From an uncultured Rhizobium sp. (GTDB taxonomy: Bacteria; Pseudomonadota; Alphaproteobacteria; Rhizobiales; Rhizobiaceae), in contig CAMFIE010000017.1 in assembly GCA_945952315.1 (NCBI GenBank), positions 20,340-84,339 on the forward strand: a stretch of 64,000 bases of DNA, in the 5' to 3' direction. A program made the position numbers and the translations under genes. The notes under the pieces were generated by a model. The model made no database searches. It saw nothing but the letters and a program-made list of their open reading frames with translations, and had not been told where the DNA came from. Shown here in pieces: positions 37,001 through 44,228 of the stretch (within the stretch, counting starts at the first letter, position 1; each line of letters starts with the position of its first letter).

Positions 37001-38135
37001 CAAGAGCGCTGAACTGCTGATCACCCGCTATGTGCAGGATCATGGCGAATGGCCGGTGAGCTTTGGCCTGACGGCCTGGGGCACCTCCAACATGCGCACG
37101 GGCGGCGATGACATCGCGCAGGCGCTGGCGCTAATCGGCGTCAAGCCGGTCTGGGACATGACCTCGCGCCGCGTCACCGGCTATGAGATCATTCCGCCAG
37201 CGATGCTCAGGCGTCCGCGCGTGGATGTGACCTTGCGCATTTCCGGCTTCTTCCGCGATGCATTCCCGGAACAGATCGCCCTGTTTGACAAGGCGATCCG
37301 CGCTGTCGGCACTCTTGAAGAAGACGAGGCCGACAATCCGATTGCGGCGCGCATGCGCAAGGAAGCGGCCCGGCTTGCCGCCGAAGGACTGGATTTCAAA
37401 AGCGCCACCCGCCGCGCGGGCTATCGCGTCTTCGGCTCGAAGCCCGGTGCCTATGGTGCGGGTCTTCAGGCGCTGATCGATGAAAAGGGCTGGGAAAGCC
37501 GCGCCGATCTCGCGGAAGCCTATCTGCTCTGGGGCTCCTATGCCTATGGGGCAGACGAGGAAGGGCAGGCAGAACGCGGCCTGTTCGAGGAGCGGCTGAA
37601 ATCCCTGCAGGCGGTGATCCAGAACCAGGACAACCGCGAGCACGATATTCTCGACAGCGACGAATATTACCAGTTTCAGGGTGGTCTTTCGGCTGCGGTG
37701 GAGCAGGTGGCGGGTGCCCGTCCGACCCTTTATCACACCGACCATTCCCGCCCCGAAAAGCCGGTGATCCGCACACTCGAGGAAGAGATCGGTCGCGTCG
37801 TGCGCGGCCGGGCCGCCAATCCAAAATGGATCGCGGGTGCCATGCGTCACGGCTACAAGGGGGCGTTTGAAATCGCCGCGACGGTGGATTTCCTGTTCGC
37901 CTATGCTGCCACGACCGGTGCGGTGGAGCCGCATCACTTCGAAACGCTTTACCAGGCCTATCTGATCGACGAGGCGGTGCGCGACTTCATGGCGGAGAAA
38001 AACCCGGAGGCGCTCAAGGAAATGGCCGACAAGTTCATGGAAGCCATGGATCGCGGCTTCTGGAACCCGCGCTCCAACTCTGCCCGTTTCGAACTGGAAA
38101 TGCTGAGCGCCCGGGCAAAGCCTGCCGCGGAATGA
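34083..38135 (+). CDS. cobN: Cobaltochelatase subunit CobN, carrying two in-frame repeat insertions
   Basis: CobN is the large subunit of the ATP-dependent aerobic cobaltochelatase, which inserts cobalt into hydrogenobyrinate a,c-diamide. The protein has 1350 residues against about 1275 for usual CobN. The excess is two segments of about 39 residues at roughly 458-497 and 794-833, both translated from intergenic-type palindromic repeats. They read nearly the same (DHLLPAGEKRE and GHLLPAGEKRE, then RGEGPAGGEG). Elsewhere the sequence is normal CobN, with GKHGNMEWLPGKSLALSE, NDPGEGTQAKRRA and FGLTAWGTSNMRTGGDD. The gene has no frameshift. Confidence 0.93.
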   Translation: MHLLLAQKGTISDGDEAIDLGQSPGDILFLSAADTELAAVATAQRQLQTGYSLRVASLISLKHPMSVDTYVERTARHAKIIIVRPLGGASYFQYALEALHAAANRHGAKIAVIPGDSKPDPGLVPYSNIGVDDLNALWTYLIEGGDDNTRSFLTYAAAMLSGAEKPGPAVPLAKAGIWWPGEGVIKPSRWLEKVGPSQEAKGTVAISFYRALVQSGETKPVEAMIEALAAEGLRALPVFAYSLKDSDCIGTLTSIFRKGQPEVVINATAFAVSAPGANRKPTVLESQGSVVLQAIFSASSKEAWESSAQGLSARDLGMNVSLPEVDGRVLSRAVSFKAAKRYDDLVEANIVSSEPHAGRMAYVARLAANWARLRRLAARERKVAIIMANYPNRDGRLGNGVGLDTPAGTVEVLNAMRAAGYDVSGYPENGDALIDYLMQGPTNGVPAGAVFQANVRAAPSSGPSDHLLPAGEKREQGAGVSASSPRRGEGPAGGEGATRTSGRLIRETLSLSHYKDFLATLPVQIQDEVTARWGDPEKDPFFIDGVFALPLARFGKVMLGIQPARGYNIDPKETYHSPDLVPPHGYLAFYAFLRREFGADAIIHMGKHGNMEWLPGKSLALSETCYPEAVFGPTPHLYPFIVNDPGEGTQAKRRAAAVIIGHLTPPLTRAESYGPLKDLEALVDEYYEASGGDPRRIRLLRKQILDLVNDIGLDKDAGIEKGEAEDSALMKLDAYLCDLKEMQIRDGLHIFGVSPSGRMLTDLVVALARVPRGLGEGRDQSLHRAIAADLLLDAPSSDPSGHLLPAGEKREPAAFLSAPSPLRGEGPAGGEGTKDTIRPFDPLDCTMSAPWNGPRPDILQTLTDAPWRTAGDTVERIELLAACLVAGELPIPANWQETALVMEEIRERLMPSVLASGQAEIEGLLSGLDGRFVPPGSSGAPTRGRPDVLPTGRNFYSVDSRAVPTPAAYELGRKSAELLITRYVQDHGEWPVSFGLTAWGTSNMRTGGDDIAQALALIGVKPVWDMTSRRVTGYEIIPPAMLRRPRVDVTLRISGFFRDAFPEQIALFDKAIRAVGTLEEDEADNPIAARMRKEAARLAAEGLDFKSATRRAGYRVFGSKPGAYGAGLQALIDEKGWESRADLAEAYLLWGSYAYGADEEGQAERGLFEERLKSLQAVIQNQDNREHDILDSDEYYQFQGGLSAAVEQVAGARPTLYHTDHSRPEKPVIRTLEEEIGRVVRGRAANPKWIAGAMRHGYKGAFEIAATVDFLFAYAATTGAVEPHHFETLYQAYLIDEAVRDFMAEKNPEALKEMADKFMEAMDRGFWNPRSNSARFELEMLSARAKPAAE
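35455..35571 (+). repeat. Palindromic mosaic repeat inside cobN, copy B
   Basis: This 117-base element (39 codons) runs from CCCCCTCA to TGAGGGGG, with inner hairpins CTTCTCCCCGCTGGGGAGAAG and CTCTCCCCGGCGGGGAGAG. It is read without a stop as part of CobN. It has the same repeat type and orientation as the intergenic copy at 11949-12068. Confidence 0.88.
36463..36579 (+). repeat. Palindromic mosaic repeat inside cobN, copy C
   Basis: This second in-gene copy is also 117 bases and lies in the same codon phase as copy B. It starts CCCCCTCATCCGACCC and ends TGAGGGGA, the last base differing from the consensus. The inner hairpins are CTTCTCCCCGCTGGGGAGAAG and CTCTCCCCTGCGGGGAGAG. Confidence 0.88.
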
Positions 38136-38186
38136 CATTCAAAGACATGCCCAAATGGCCCGCATCCTGCGGCCGAGGAGACTGAA

Positions 38187-38828
38187 ATGACCGATGAAAT
38201 GGAAGACACATCCGGCATGACCGAAGCGGAACTGGCCCGTCACGCCGAGAAGATGGCCAAGAAGAAGGCCGCCCGCGAGAAGATCATGTCGACCAAGACC
38301 GGCGAAAAAGGTCTGATCATCGTGCATACCGGCAAGGGCAAGGGCAAATCCTCCGCCGCCTTCGGGATGATTTTCCGTCATATCGCCGCGAAAAAGAAAT
38401 CCGCTGTGGTGCAGTTCATCAAGGGCGCATGGGCCACCGGCGAGCGCGACCTGATCAACGAACATTTTGCCGATCTCTGCGAATTCTACACCATGGGCGA
38501 GGGCTTTACCTGGGAAACGCAGGACCGCGCCCGCGATGTGGCAACGGCCGAGGCCGCGTGGGAGAAGGCCAAGGAACTGATCCGCAACCCGGAAAACTCC
38601 ATGGTGTTGCTCGATGAGATCAATATCGCGCTACGCTATGACTATCTGGATGTGAACGAGGTTGTCCGTTTCCTTCAAGAAGAAAAGCCGTTCATGACCC
38701 ATGTGGTACTGACCGGCCGCAACGCGAAAGATGAATTGATCGAAATCGCTGATCTCGTGACCGAAATGGAACTGGTCAAGCACCCCTTCCGCTCCGGCAT
38801 CAAGGGCCAACTGGGCGTGGAGTTCTGA
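38187..38828 (+). CDS. cobO: Cob(I)yrinic acid a,c-diamide adenosyltransferase
   Basis: This is a 213-residue CobO/CobA-type (BtuR family) adenosyltransferase that adds the upper adenosyl ligand to Co(I) corrinoids. The Walker A is HTGKGKGKSSAAFG; FIKGAWATGERDL and VLLDEINIALRYDYLDV follow. The N-terminal 35 residues are charged and helical, as usual. It starts 51 bases after cobN and closes the riboswitch operon. Confidence 0.95.
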   Translation: MTDEMEDTSGMTEAELARHAEKMAKKKAAREKIMSTKTGEKGLIIVHTGKGKGKSSAAFGMIFRHIAAKKKSAVVQFIKGAWATGERDLINEHFADLCEFYTMGEGFTWETQDRARDVATAEAAWEKAKELIRNPENSMVLLDEINIALRYDYLDVNEVVRFLQEEKPFMTHVVLTGRNAKDELIEIADLVTEMELVKHPFRSGIKGQLGVEF

Positions 38829-38831
38829 AGG

Positions 38832-39131
38832 TCAGAGAAGCTCCCTGACGTCGCGGCGACCGTCGAGCACGCGCAGGATATTGATGCAGGTGGTCTGAAT
38901 TGAGGGTATGGCTTCAAGTCGGTAGAAGATCAGAAAAGGCGACACGATAACGCTTCGAACGTCATCCAGAATATCTGCCCTTGAGACACCGATTTCAGGA
39001 TGCCTCGCGATAAGCAGGGCCTTTTGCTCAATCGCGTGTATAAGCCTTTCTGCAGCAGCCGCATTTCTCGCGGCATACCAGGCGTATATATCCTCCAAAT
39101 CCTTGCGTGCCTTGGGAGACCAGAGCAGCAT
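38832..39131 (-). CDS. RelE/ParE-family toxin
   Basis: This is a 99-residue RelE/ParE-type toxin. It shows LLWSPKARKDLEDIYAWYAARN, IEQKALLIARHPEIGVSR and VIVSPFLIFYRLE, the pattern of the small ribonuclease/gyrase-inhibitor fold. It is transcribed with its antitoxin two bases upstream. The pair sits between cobO and a transporter gene and converges on cobO with only 3 bases between stops. Confidence 0.88.
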   Translation of the reverse strand: MLLWSPKARKDLEDIYAWYAARNAAAAERLIHAIEQKALLIARHPEIGVSRADILDDVRSVIVSPFLIFYRLEAIPSIQTTCINILRVLDGRRDVRELL

Positions 39132-39133
39132 CG

Positions 39134-39310
39134 TTACTGGCCGCTTGTCCCTTTGGCATGGCGTGCGCGTGCCTCGCGGATAAACTCAACAAAATCAAGC
39201 TCCTGCGGCGGTCCGCTGTCAACCCCTTGCTGAACGAGCTTCCGCAATAGCTCTGTGTCTTGCAGCAAGGCTTTAAATGCCTCATCCGTCTTTTCTATCG
39301 GCTCGGCCAT
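39134..39310 (-). CDS. Antitoxin of the RelE/ParE pair
   Basis: This 58-residue acidic protein from ATG 39310 starts MAEPIEKTDEAFKALLQD and ends with a basic RARHAKGTSGQ tail. The short length and tight coupling to the toxin gene (stop two bases before the toxin ATG) fit a ParD-like antitoxin. No ribbon-helix-helix motif is certain, so the family is uncertain. Confidence 0.75.
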   Translation of the reverse strand: MAEPIEKTDEAFKALLQDTELLRKLVQQGVDSGPPQELDFVEFIREARARHAKGTSGQ

Positions 39311-39373
39311 TATCCGCTCCCTTATCACGAACAGGCGTATCATATTCGAAATTCTACATAAAAGCAATTGCCC

Positions 39374-40159
39374 TTACACGCCAAGCCACACGCGCACGGG
39401 ATTTGCGGGGTCCAGCATCAGGCGAAGGGCCAGTCCGAAGCAGGTGATCAGGAGCAGTGGCTTGATCAGTTTGGCGCCGGTGCGCATGGCGAGCCGCGAG
39501 CCTGCCTGTGCACCGATGAACTGCCCGAGCCCCATCAACAGTCCGGCTTTCCAGAGGATCACGCCGTTCAGCATGAAGATCAGAAAGGCGCCGACATTCG
39601 AGCCGAAATTCAGCATTTTCGTATGCGCTGTCGCTTTCAGCATGCCGTAGCCTGCAAGCGCCACGAAGGCGAGCATGAAGAAGGAGCCGGTGCCGGGGCC
39701 GAAGACGCCATCGTAAAAGGCGACCAGAGGCACCGCCGTCAGCCCGAACAGAAAGGGCGTGATGCGGGCATGGCGATCATCATCCGAAAGCTTCGGCTTG
39801 AAGCCGAAATAGAGGCCGATAACGATCAGCAGGAACGGCATCACCGCCTTCAGAAAATCGCCGGGCATCACGGTTGCCAGCATCGCACCCAGCGCGCCGC
39901 CAAGCACTGCCATCAGAAACATCGGCCACTGGTCCTCTACCTTCACATGGCCTTTGCGCGCATAGGCAATCGTGGCCGAGGAAGAGCCGAACAAAGATTG
40001 GAGCTTGTTCGTACCCAGCGTCTGCAGCGGCGGGACGCCCGCGATCAGCATGGCAGGAACCGTAATCAATCCACCGCCGCCTGCGATGGAATCGATAAAT
40101 CCGGCGACGAATGCTGCGACGAACAGAAAGGCAAGTATATGCGGGGCAAGATCGGTCAA
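39374..40159 (-). CDS. TSUP-family (TauE/SafE) membrane transporter
   Basis: This inner-membrane protein of about 261 residues has roughly eight helices. Family features are FIDSIAGGGGLITVPAML, LQTLGTNKLQSLFGSSSATIAYARKG and YDGVFGPGTGSFFMLAFV. TSUP proteins export or import sulfite, sulfonates or sulfur compounds; the substrate is not clear. The start is probably TTG 40159, since the upstream reading has a Cys/Arg-rich sequence unlike a membrane-protein start. Confidence 0.85.
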   Translation of the reverse strand: MTDLAPHILAFLFVAAFVAGFIDSIAGGGGLITVPAMLIAGVPPLQTLGTNKLQSLFGSSSATIAYARKGHVKVEDQWPMFLMAVLGGALGAMLATVMPGDFLKAVMPFLLIVIGLYFGFKPKLSDDDRHARITPFLFGLTAVPLVAFYDGVFGPGTGSFFMLAFVALAGYGMLKATAHTKMLNFGSNVGAFLIFMLNGVILWKAGLLMGLGQFIGAQAGSRLAMRTGAKLIKPLLLITCFGLALRLMLDPANPVRVWLGV

Positions 40160-40309
40160 GCGGGACTCGCAATGCGGACAATCGGAACGGAGGCGATGAC
40201 CATGGCGACTTGCGCGCCTTTCTGCAATCGTTCCCCCGCAATTATCCTGTTCCCGCTTCAAGTCAGTCCGGGCGATTGCTAGTATGGGAGAATGCGGAGG
40301 TCACGACGA

Positions 40310-40693
40310 ATGGTAAAAAGGGTGCTTGGCCTTGGCTGCCGCAAGGGCGCGTCACCGGAGGCCATGCGACAACTGGTAGAAACGATCCTCGGCGGTGACA
40401 AGGCCATATCGTTGATCGCGACCATCGACGGCAAGGAACAGGAACCGGCGATTGCAACGCTCGCGGCGGCTCTTTCTATTCCCGTGATCACCTTCAATGC
40501 CGCGCGCCTCGAACAGGAGACGCCGCGCCTTGCCAATCCATCGGAGGTGGTGTTTCGCGAAACCGGCTGCCACGGCGTGGCAGAATCGTCCGCTCTTGCC
40601 GCTGCGGGCGAGGGGGCCAGGCTGATACTTGAAAAACAGGTTTTCGAAGGTTGTACGGCAGCGCTTGCCGCTGCTGATGATGAGGCACATTGA
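40310..40693 (+). CDS. cobE: Cobalamin biosynthesis protein CobE
   Basis: This 127-residue protein of the CobE/CbiG C-terminal family begins LGLGCRKGASPEAMRQLVETIL, then ATIDGKEQEPAIATLAAALSIPVITF and VFRETGCHGVAESSAL. CbiG-type proteins act in ring contraction; the step of stand-alone CobE in aerobes is not settled. The ATG at 40310 follows GCGGAGG. It is divergent from the TSUP transporter gene and followed by a region containing two micro-ORFs on the other strand. Confidence 0.88.
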   Translation: MVKRVLGLGCRKGASPEAMRQLVETILGGDKAISLIATIDGKEQEPAIATLAAALSIPVITFNAARLEQETPRLANPSEVVFRETGCHGVAESSALAAAGEGARLILEKQVFEGCTAALAAADDEAH

Positions 40694-40711
40694 CAGTAAT
40701 TCGAGATTGGC

Positions 40712-40744
40712 TTATATACAGGTGGCGATGTCAAGTTTTGACAC
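40712..40744 (-). CDS. Micro-ORF 2, truncated copy of the adjacent micro-ORF
   Basis: A 10-codon ORF starts at GTG 40744 after a clear AGGAG six bases upstream. It reads MSKLDIATCI, then stop. Its start region (AGGAG...GTGTCAAAACTTGACATCGC) matches that of the ORF at 40855-40926, but the hydrophobic part is missing. It looks like a duplicated unit that has decayed. Confidence 0.45.
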   Translation of the reverse strand: MSKLDIATCI

Positions 40745-40854
40745 TTGAAACTCCTGCGGGTTCCGATGTTGCTAGCTCGGAGCCCGCTTTCGTTTTATGG
40801 GGATCAGGACCACCAACCCGGTTTGATGGCCCTGACCCTGTCAACGCGAATGGC

Positions 40855-40926
40855 TTACGGTTTGTAAGCCATCATAATGATCTGAATAATCATCAGCACA
40901 ATGACAGCGATGTCTGTCTTGGACAC
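40855..40926 (-). CDS. Micro-ORF 1, 23-residue hydrophobic peptide
   Basis: A 23-residue ORF starts at GTG 40926 with a strong GGAGAGGAG site. It begins MSKTDIAVIV, runs through Met- and Ile-rich hydrophobic residues, and ends MMAYKP. That would be one membrane helix with a short polar start and a basic tail. A perfect hairpin ATGGCTTAC-GGTTT-GTAAGCCAT overlaps the 3' end and may act as terminator. Size and form resemble type I toxins or single-span regulatory peptides. It is not recognised as a named family. Confidence 0.55.
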   Translation of the reverse strand: MSKTDIAVIVLMIIQIIMMAYKP

Positions 40927-41124
40927 TTTACAACTCCTCTCCGGCATCCGAGGGTGGATTTCGCTTTCCTGTTGCTAGCAGAAACGCGACCTCTTGCCGG
41001 GGCGCCAGAGACGGAGCCCGAGCCATCCGCCTCTGCCTGCGCTGAAGAGGCGACACCGGCGATGCCGGATTTATTCATTCACAAAAGCAGGAAATAATAA
41101 ATTGACATTTCCTAATATTGACTT

Positions 41125-41153
41125 TTGACGTTTGGAAAATCCCGCTTGCTAAT
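41125..41153 (+). promoter_or_regulatory. Promoter candidate for the nucleoside hydrolase gene
   Basis: TTGACG and GCTAAT are separated by 17 bases, the spacing of a housekeeping sigma-70-type promoter. The gene starts 86 bases downstream. Confidence 0.45.
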
Positions 41154-41238
41154 GCCATCCGGGCCGTTATCTTCCACACCATTCCGGCGGTCGATTTTTG
41201 TGTTTTCGCCGGGGAATTGACAACAAGAAGGACAATAA

Positions 41239-42189
41239 ATGGCTCACAAGGTGATTTTTGACACCGATCCGGGTGTAGATGATGCAATGGCGCTGCTTTT
41301 CCTGCATCGCCACCCGGAGGTGGATCTCCTCGGTATAACCACTGTCTTTGGCAATGCGGCCATCGAGATTACCACCCGCAACGCGCTGTTTCTGAAGCGC
41401 GAGTGGAATATTCCGGCGCCTGTTGCCAAGGGAGCGAACGAGACCTTTGATCCGGCCCGACCGCATGCCGGCTGGCCGACGTTTGTGCATGGGGATGATG
41501 GTCTCGGCAATATCGGCGTGCCGGATGATATCGGCATCGATCCCGATCCGCGACCGGCGCACCAGTTCATCGTGGATACGGTCCGCGCCAATCCTGGGGA
41601 AGTGACCATCGTCGCCGTAGGCCGCATGACCAATCTCGCCAATGCACTCAAGGCGGCACCCGATATTGCCGGTCTGGTGAAGCAGGTGGTGATCATGGGC
41701 GGCGCATTCTATTGCCCGGGCAACATCACGCCTGCGGCGGAAGCCAATATCCATGGCGATCCGGAAGCGGCTGACTTTATCTTCACGGCCGGATGGCCAA
41801 TCGTGGTTGCGGGCCTCGATGTGACGACGAAGACCCACATGAAGCGCCATTTTCTGGATGACATGGCGGTGCGCGGCGGCAAGGATGTCGAGCTTCTGCA
41901 GCGGGTTTCGGATTTCTACATCAAGTTCTACGCCCATGCCGTTGAAGATGGCATGCTGGTGCATGACAGCTGCGCTTGCGTCTATGTTGTCGCACCGGAG
42001 CTCTTCACCCTGCGCAGTGGCCCGATCCGCGTTGTCTGCGGCGGCATTGCCGATGGCCAGACGATCCAGAAGCCGGATGACATGCAGTTTGGCGCGAGCC
42101 TCTGGGATGGCATGGCACCCAAGCAGGTGATGGTCGATGTCCAGTCCGACAAGGTGCTGGACCTCCTGAGCCGCACGATCGCAGGCTGA
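41239..42189 (+). CDS. Inosine/uridine-preferring nucleoside hydrolase family protein
   Basis: This 316-residue nucleoside hydrolase cleaves the N-glycosidic bond of ribonucleosides in salvage. The N-terminal calcium-site motif is FDTDPGVDDAMALLF. VAVGRMTNLANALKA, VVIMGGAFYCPGNITPAAEANIHGDPEAA and the C-terminal HDSCACVYV complete the pattern. ATG 41239 follows AGAAGG. It is a single-gene unit between a promoter and a terminator. Base specificity cannot be told from the sequence. Confidence 0.9.
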   Translation: MAHKVIFDTDPGVDDAMALLFLHRHPEVDLLGITTVFGNAAIEITTRNALFLKREWNIPAPVAKGANETFDPARPHAGWPTFVHGDDGLGNIGVPDDIGIDPDPRPAHQFIVDTVRANPGEVTIVAVGRMTNLANALKAAPDIAGLVKQVVIMGGAFYCPGNITPAAEANIHGDPEAADFIFTAGWPIVVAGLDVTTKTHMKRHFLDDMAVRGGKDVELLQRVSDFYIKFYAHAVEDGMLVHDSCACVYVVAPELFTLRSGPIRVVCGGIADGQTIQKPDDMQFGASLWDGMAPKQVMVDVQSDKVLDLLSRTIAG

Positions 42190-42207
42190 AATCCAATAAC
42201 CGGAACG

Positions 42208-42238
42208 TTGGCGGCGCGGGAAACTGCGCCGCCAATTT
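42208..42238. terminator. Terminator after the nucleoside hydrolase gene
   Basis: TTGGCGGCGC and GCGCCGCCAA form a perfect 10-bp stem with an 8-base loop, then TTT. It separates the convergent nucleoside hydrolase and GT41 genes. Confidence 0.8.
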
Positions 42239-42242
42239 CTGT

Positions 42243-44228
42243 TCAGGCGGCCTCGGCGATGGCATCGCTGATCGCGTCTTCGAGTGCTGCTTCTTCCGCC
42301 AGCATTTCGGCCCTGAGCGAGGGCACGAGGATATGCTCTGGAGGAAGACCTGCCCGCGCACGCTCCGCCATCAGCCCGAAGGCAAGTTCAAGGTGCCGAG
42401 CGAAAAGGGTCGGGGAGAAGAGCGGAGACTGCTCCCGCGCTTCGGCGAGGCGCTGCCGCAAGGCCTGATAGACGGCGGTGTCGGTTGCAAGCGCCGTTGC
42501 CAATGCGCAATAGCCATCGGTGTCTTCCGCCACCAGAAAATCAAGCTCCACTGTTTCCAGAAGACTTGCCGTCGTGCGGCCCTGTGCCGTCGTGCCCCTG
42601 AGCGTGACGACCGGAACGCCTGCACGCAAAAGGTCCGCCGTGATCTCGCCGCCGTTGAAAGGCGCCGTATCGAGGGCAAGATCGGCCAGTGCCAGCCGGT
42701 TGATATGTTCCTGATAGCTTTCCGCTTTTTCGGCAAAGACAATGCGGTCCTCGCCGATCCAGAGCTCGCCCATGAAATTCATGACATTGCGGCGCGCGAG
42801 CGGTTCATCAAGACGCAGCCACAATACGCTGTCCGGAACGCTGGAGAGGATATGCCGCCAAAGTGAAAGCATGGAGGGCGAAATCTTTGCCGGGTCGCCG
42901 AGCGCGCAGAAAACGAAGCGCTCGTCCGGAAGACCTGCGGCGCGACGGGTCATCGGGCGTGGGCGCAGATGACCGAGCCGGTTGCCGGGCAAGCTGGAAT
43001 GCGGCAGCAGGCACAGCTTTTCCGGATGGAACATGCGGCTCGCATCCGGTGTAATGATATGGTCGGACAGAAGGTAATCCAGCTCCGCTCCGACGGGTGC
43101 CGCAGAATAAAGTGGTGCGGAAAGCTTGATCGGGCAATCTGCCAGATTGATGATTTCCAGCCGTGAACCGTCCCGATGCCCCATCAGATCGACCAGAATG
43201 TCGATGCCCATCTGCCGGATGAGATCGATGACCTCCACCACCGCCTTATCGTGGATCGGCACGATCCGCTCGCGAAGATGCGAAGGCCAGTCCCGTTGCC
43301 AGCCGCGTGCATGTGGCGGGGCAAGGCAGAAGAGGGTGATTTCCACCAGATCCGCATCATGGCTGGCGAGCATTTCGCCAAGACCGCCCGCCACAGCCTG
43401 CTGGCTGAAATCACCGGAAACATAGCCGATCTTCAGCTTTTCACCTTCGGCAGACAGGTCCCGACGCGGATGGCGAAGCGGCGCAAGGCTTGCCGTATGC
43501 ATGCCAAGCAGAGTGGAATCATAGGAGGGGCGGGCCATCACCGCTTCGGACCGGCACCAGAACAACCGGTCGAGCGCCTTCTCGGCAGAAAGCAGCGCAT
43601 GCGCGAATGGTTCGTCCGGGTAGGTCATGATCGCTTCATAGTCGCGCATGCACTCCAGATCGAGCACGACGCGGGCCTGTGCGTAGTGCGCCGCCTTGAG
43701 GAAGATATCGTCCGGGCAATCCTGTACCGCCTGAGACAGGGTTTCCCACAATGCCTGCTGATCCCCGACGGTGCGGAGGAACTGGCATTTCGTCGTGACA
43801 TGCTGTGGCTTTTTGGGATCGGTCAGATCGAGGAGCGGACGTGCCCGTTCCATGGCTCCGGTTTCGATGGCCGCGAGCGCGACCAGGTGCATGGTGTTGG
43901 CATCGCCGGAAAGCAGGCGCACCGCCTCGTCATGCAGCACATGGATCTTTGCCGTCGCGCCACATTGGGAAAACAGAGCTATGGCGAGCTTGAGAAATTC
44001 CGGCGCGCGCTCCGGCCAGTCCGCCGCCTCGCGCAGGAACATATCGCCCGCAAGCTCCCGGTTTCCGGTCTTGAAGTGGATGTTGCCCAGAAGCGCAAAC
44101 CAGTTCTGGCCACCCTCCGGCTGAAGCTTGATGAGGTCGGTCATCTGCTCGAGTGCAGGCTGGTAGCGACCGGCCTGATAATCTCTGAGTGCCTGAATGA
44201 AAAGCTGGCTGATCGGTGTTGACGTCAT
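42243..44228 (-). CDS. SPINDLY-like glycosyltransferase with TPR repeats (GT41), second copy
   Basis: This is a 661-residue paralogue of the protein at 20022-21743. Residues 1-230 are TPR-like (QALRDYQAGRYQPALEQMTDLI and following). The catalytic half has KIGYVSGDFSQQAVAGGL, DILVDLMGHRDGSRLEIINLADCPIKLSAPLYSA, FCALGDPAKISPSMLSLWRHIL and DTAPFNGGEITADLLRAGVPVVTLRG. Some typical GT41 motif residues differ (LYSAAPVG where copy 1 has WLGYPG), so donor or acceptor may differ. The ATG at 44228 gives MTSTPISQ. It has no obvious partner genes. Confidence 0.82.
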   Translation of the reverse strand: MTSTPISQLFIQALRDYQAGRYQPALEQMTDLIKLQPEGGQNWFALLGNIHFKTGNRELAGDMFLREAADWPERAPEFLKLAIALFSQCGATAKIHVLHDEAVRLLSGDANTMHLVALAAIETGAMERARPLLDLTDPKKPQHVTTKCQFLRTVGDQQALWETLSQAVQDCPDDIFLKAAHYAQARVVLDLECMRDYEAIMTYPDEPFAHALLSAEKALDRLFWCRSEAVMARPSYDSTLLGMHTASLAPLRHPRRDLSAEGEKLKIGYVSGDFSQQAVAGGLGEMLASHDADLVEITLFCLAPPHARGWQRDWPSHLRERIVPIHDKAVVEVIDLIRQMGIDILVDLMGHRDGSRLEIINLADCPIKLSAPLYSAAPVGAELDYLLSDHIITPDASRMFHPEKLCLLPHSSLPGNRLGHLRPRPMTRRAAGLPDERFVFCALGDPAKISPSMLSLWRHILSSVPDSVLWLRLDEPLARRNVMNFMGELWIGEDRIVFAEKAESYQEHINRLALADLALDTAPFNGGEITADLLRAGVPVVTLRGTTAQGRTTASLLETVELDFLVAEDTDGYCALATALATDTAVYQALRQRLAEAREQSPLFSPTLFARHLELAFGLMAERARAGLPPEHILVPSLRAEMLAEEAALEDAISDAIAEAA

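Larger units (their letters stand above)
40694..41238. other. Intergenic region between cobE and the nucleoside hydrolase gene
   Basis: About 545 bases contain two tandem related segments on the minus strand, each with GCTAGCAACA, a ribosome site and a GTG-started micro-ORF beginning MSK-x-DIA. The hairpin at 40852-40874 and the forward promoter at 41125-41153 are also here. The plus-strand frame from 40690 to 41097 is not credible as a gene. Confidence 0.6.

Noticed and set aside
40690..41097. Plus-strand ORF of 135 codons after cobE
   Set aside because: No ribosome site and no family-like pattern; it covers the tandem micro-ORF units, which have better translation signals on the other strand.
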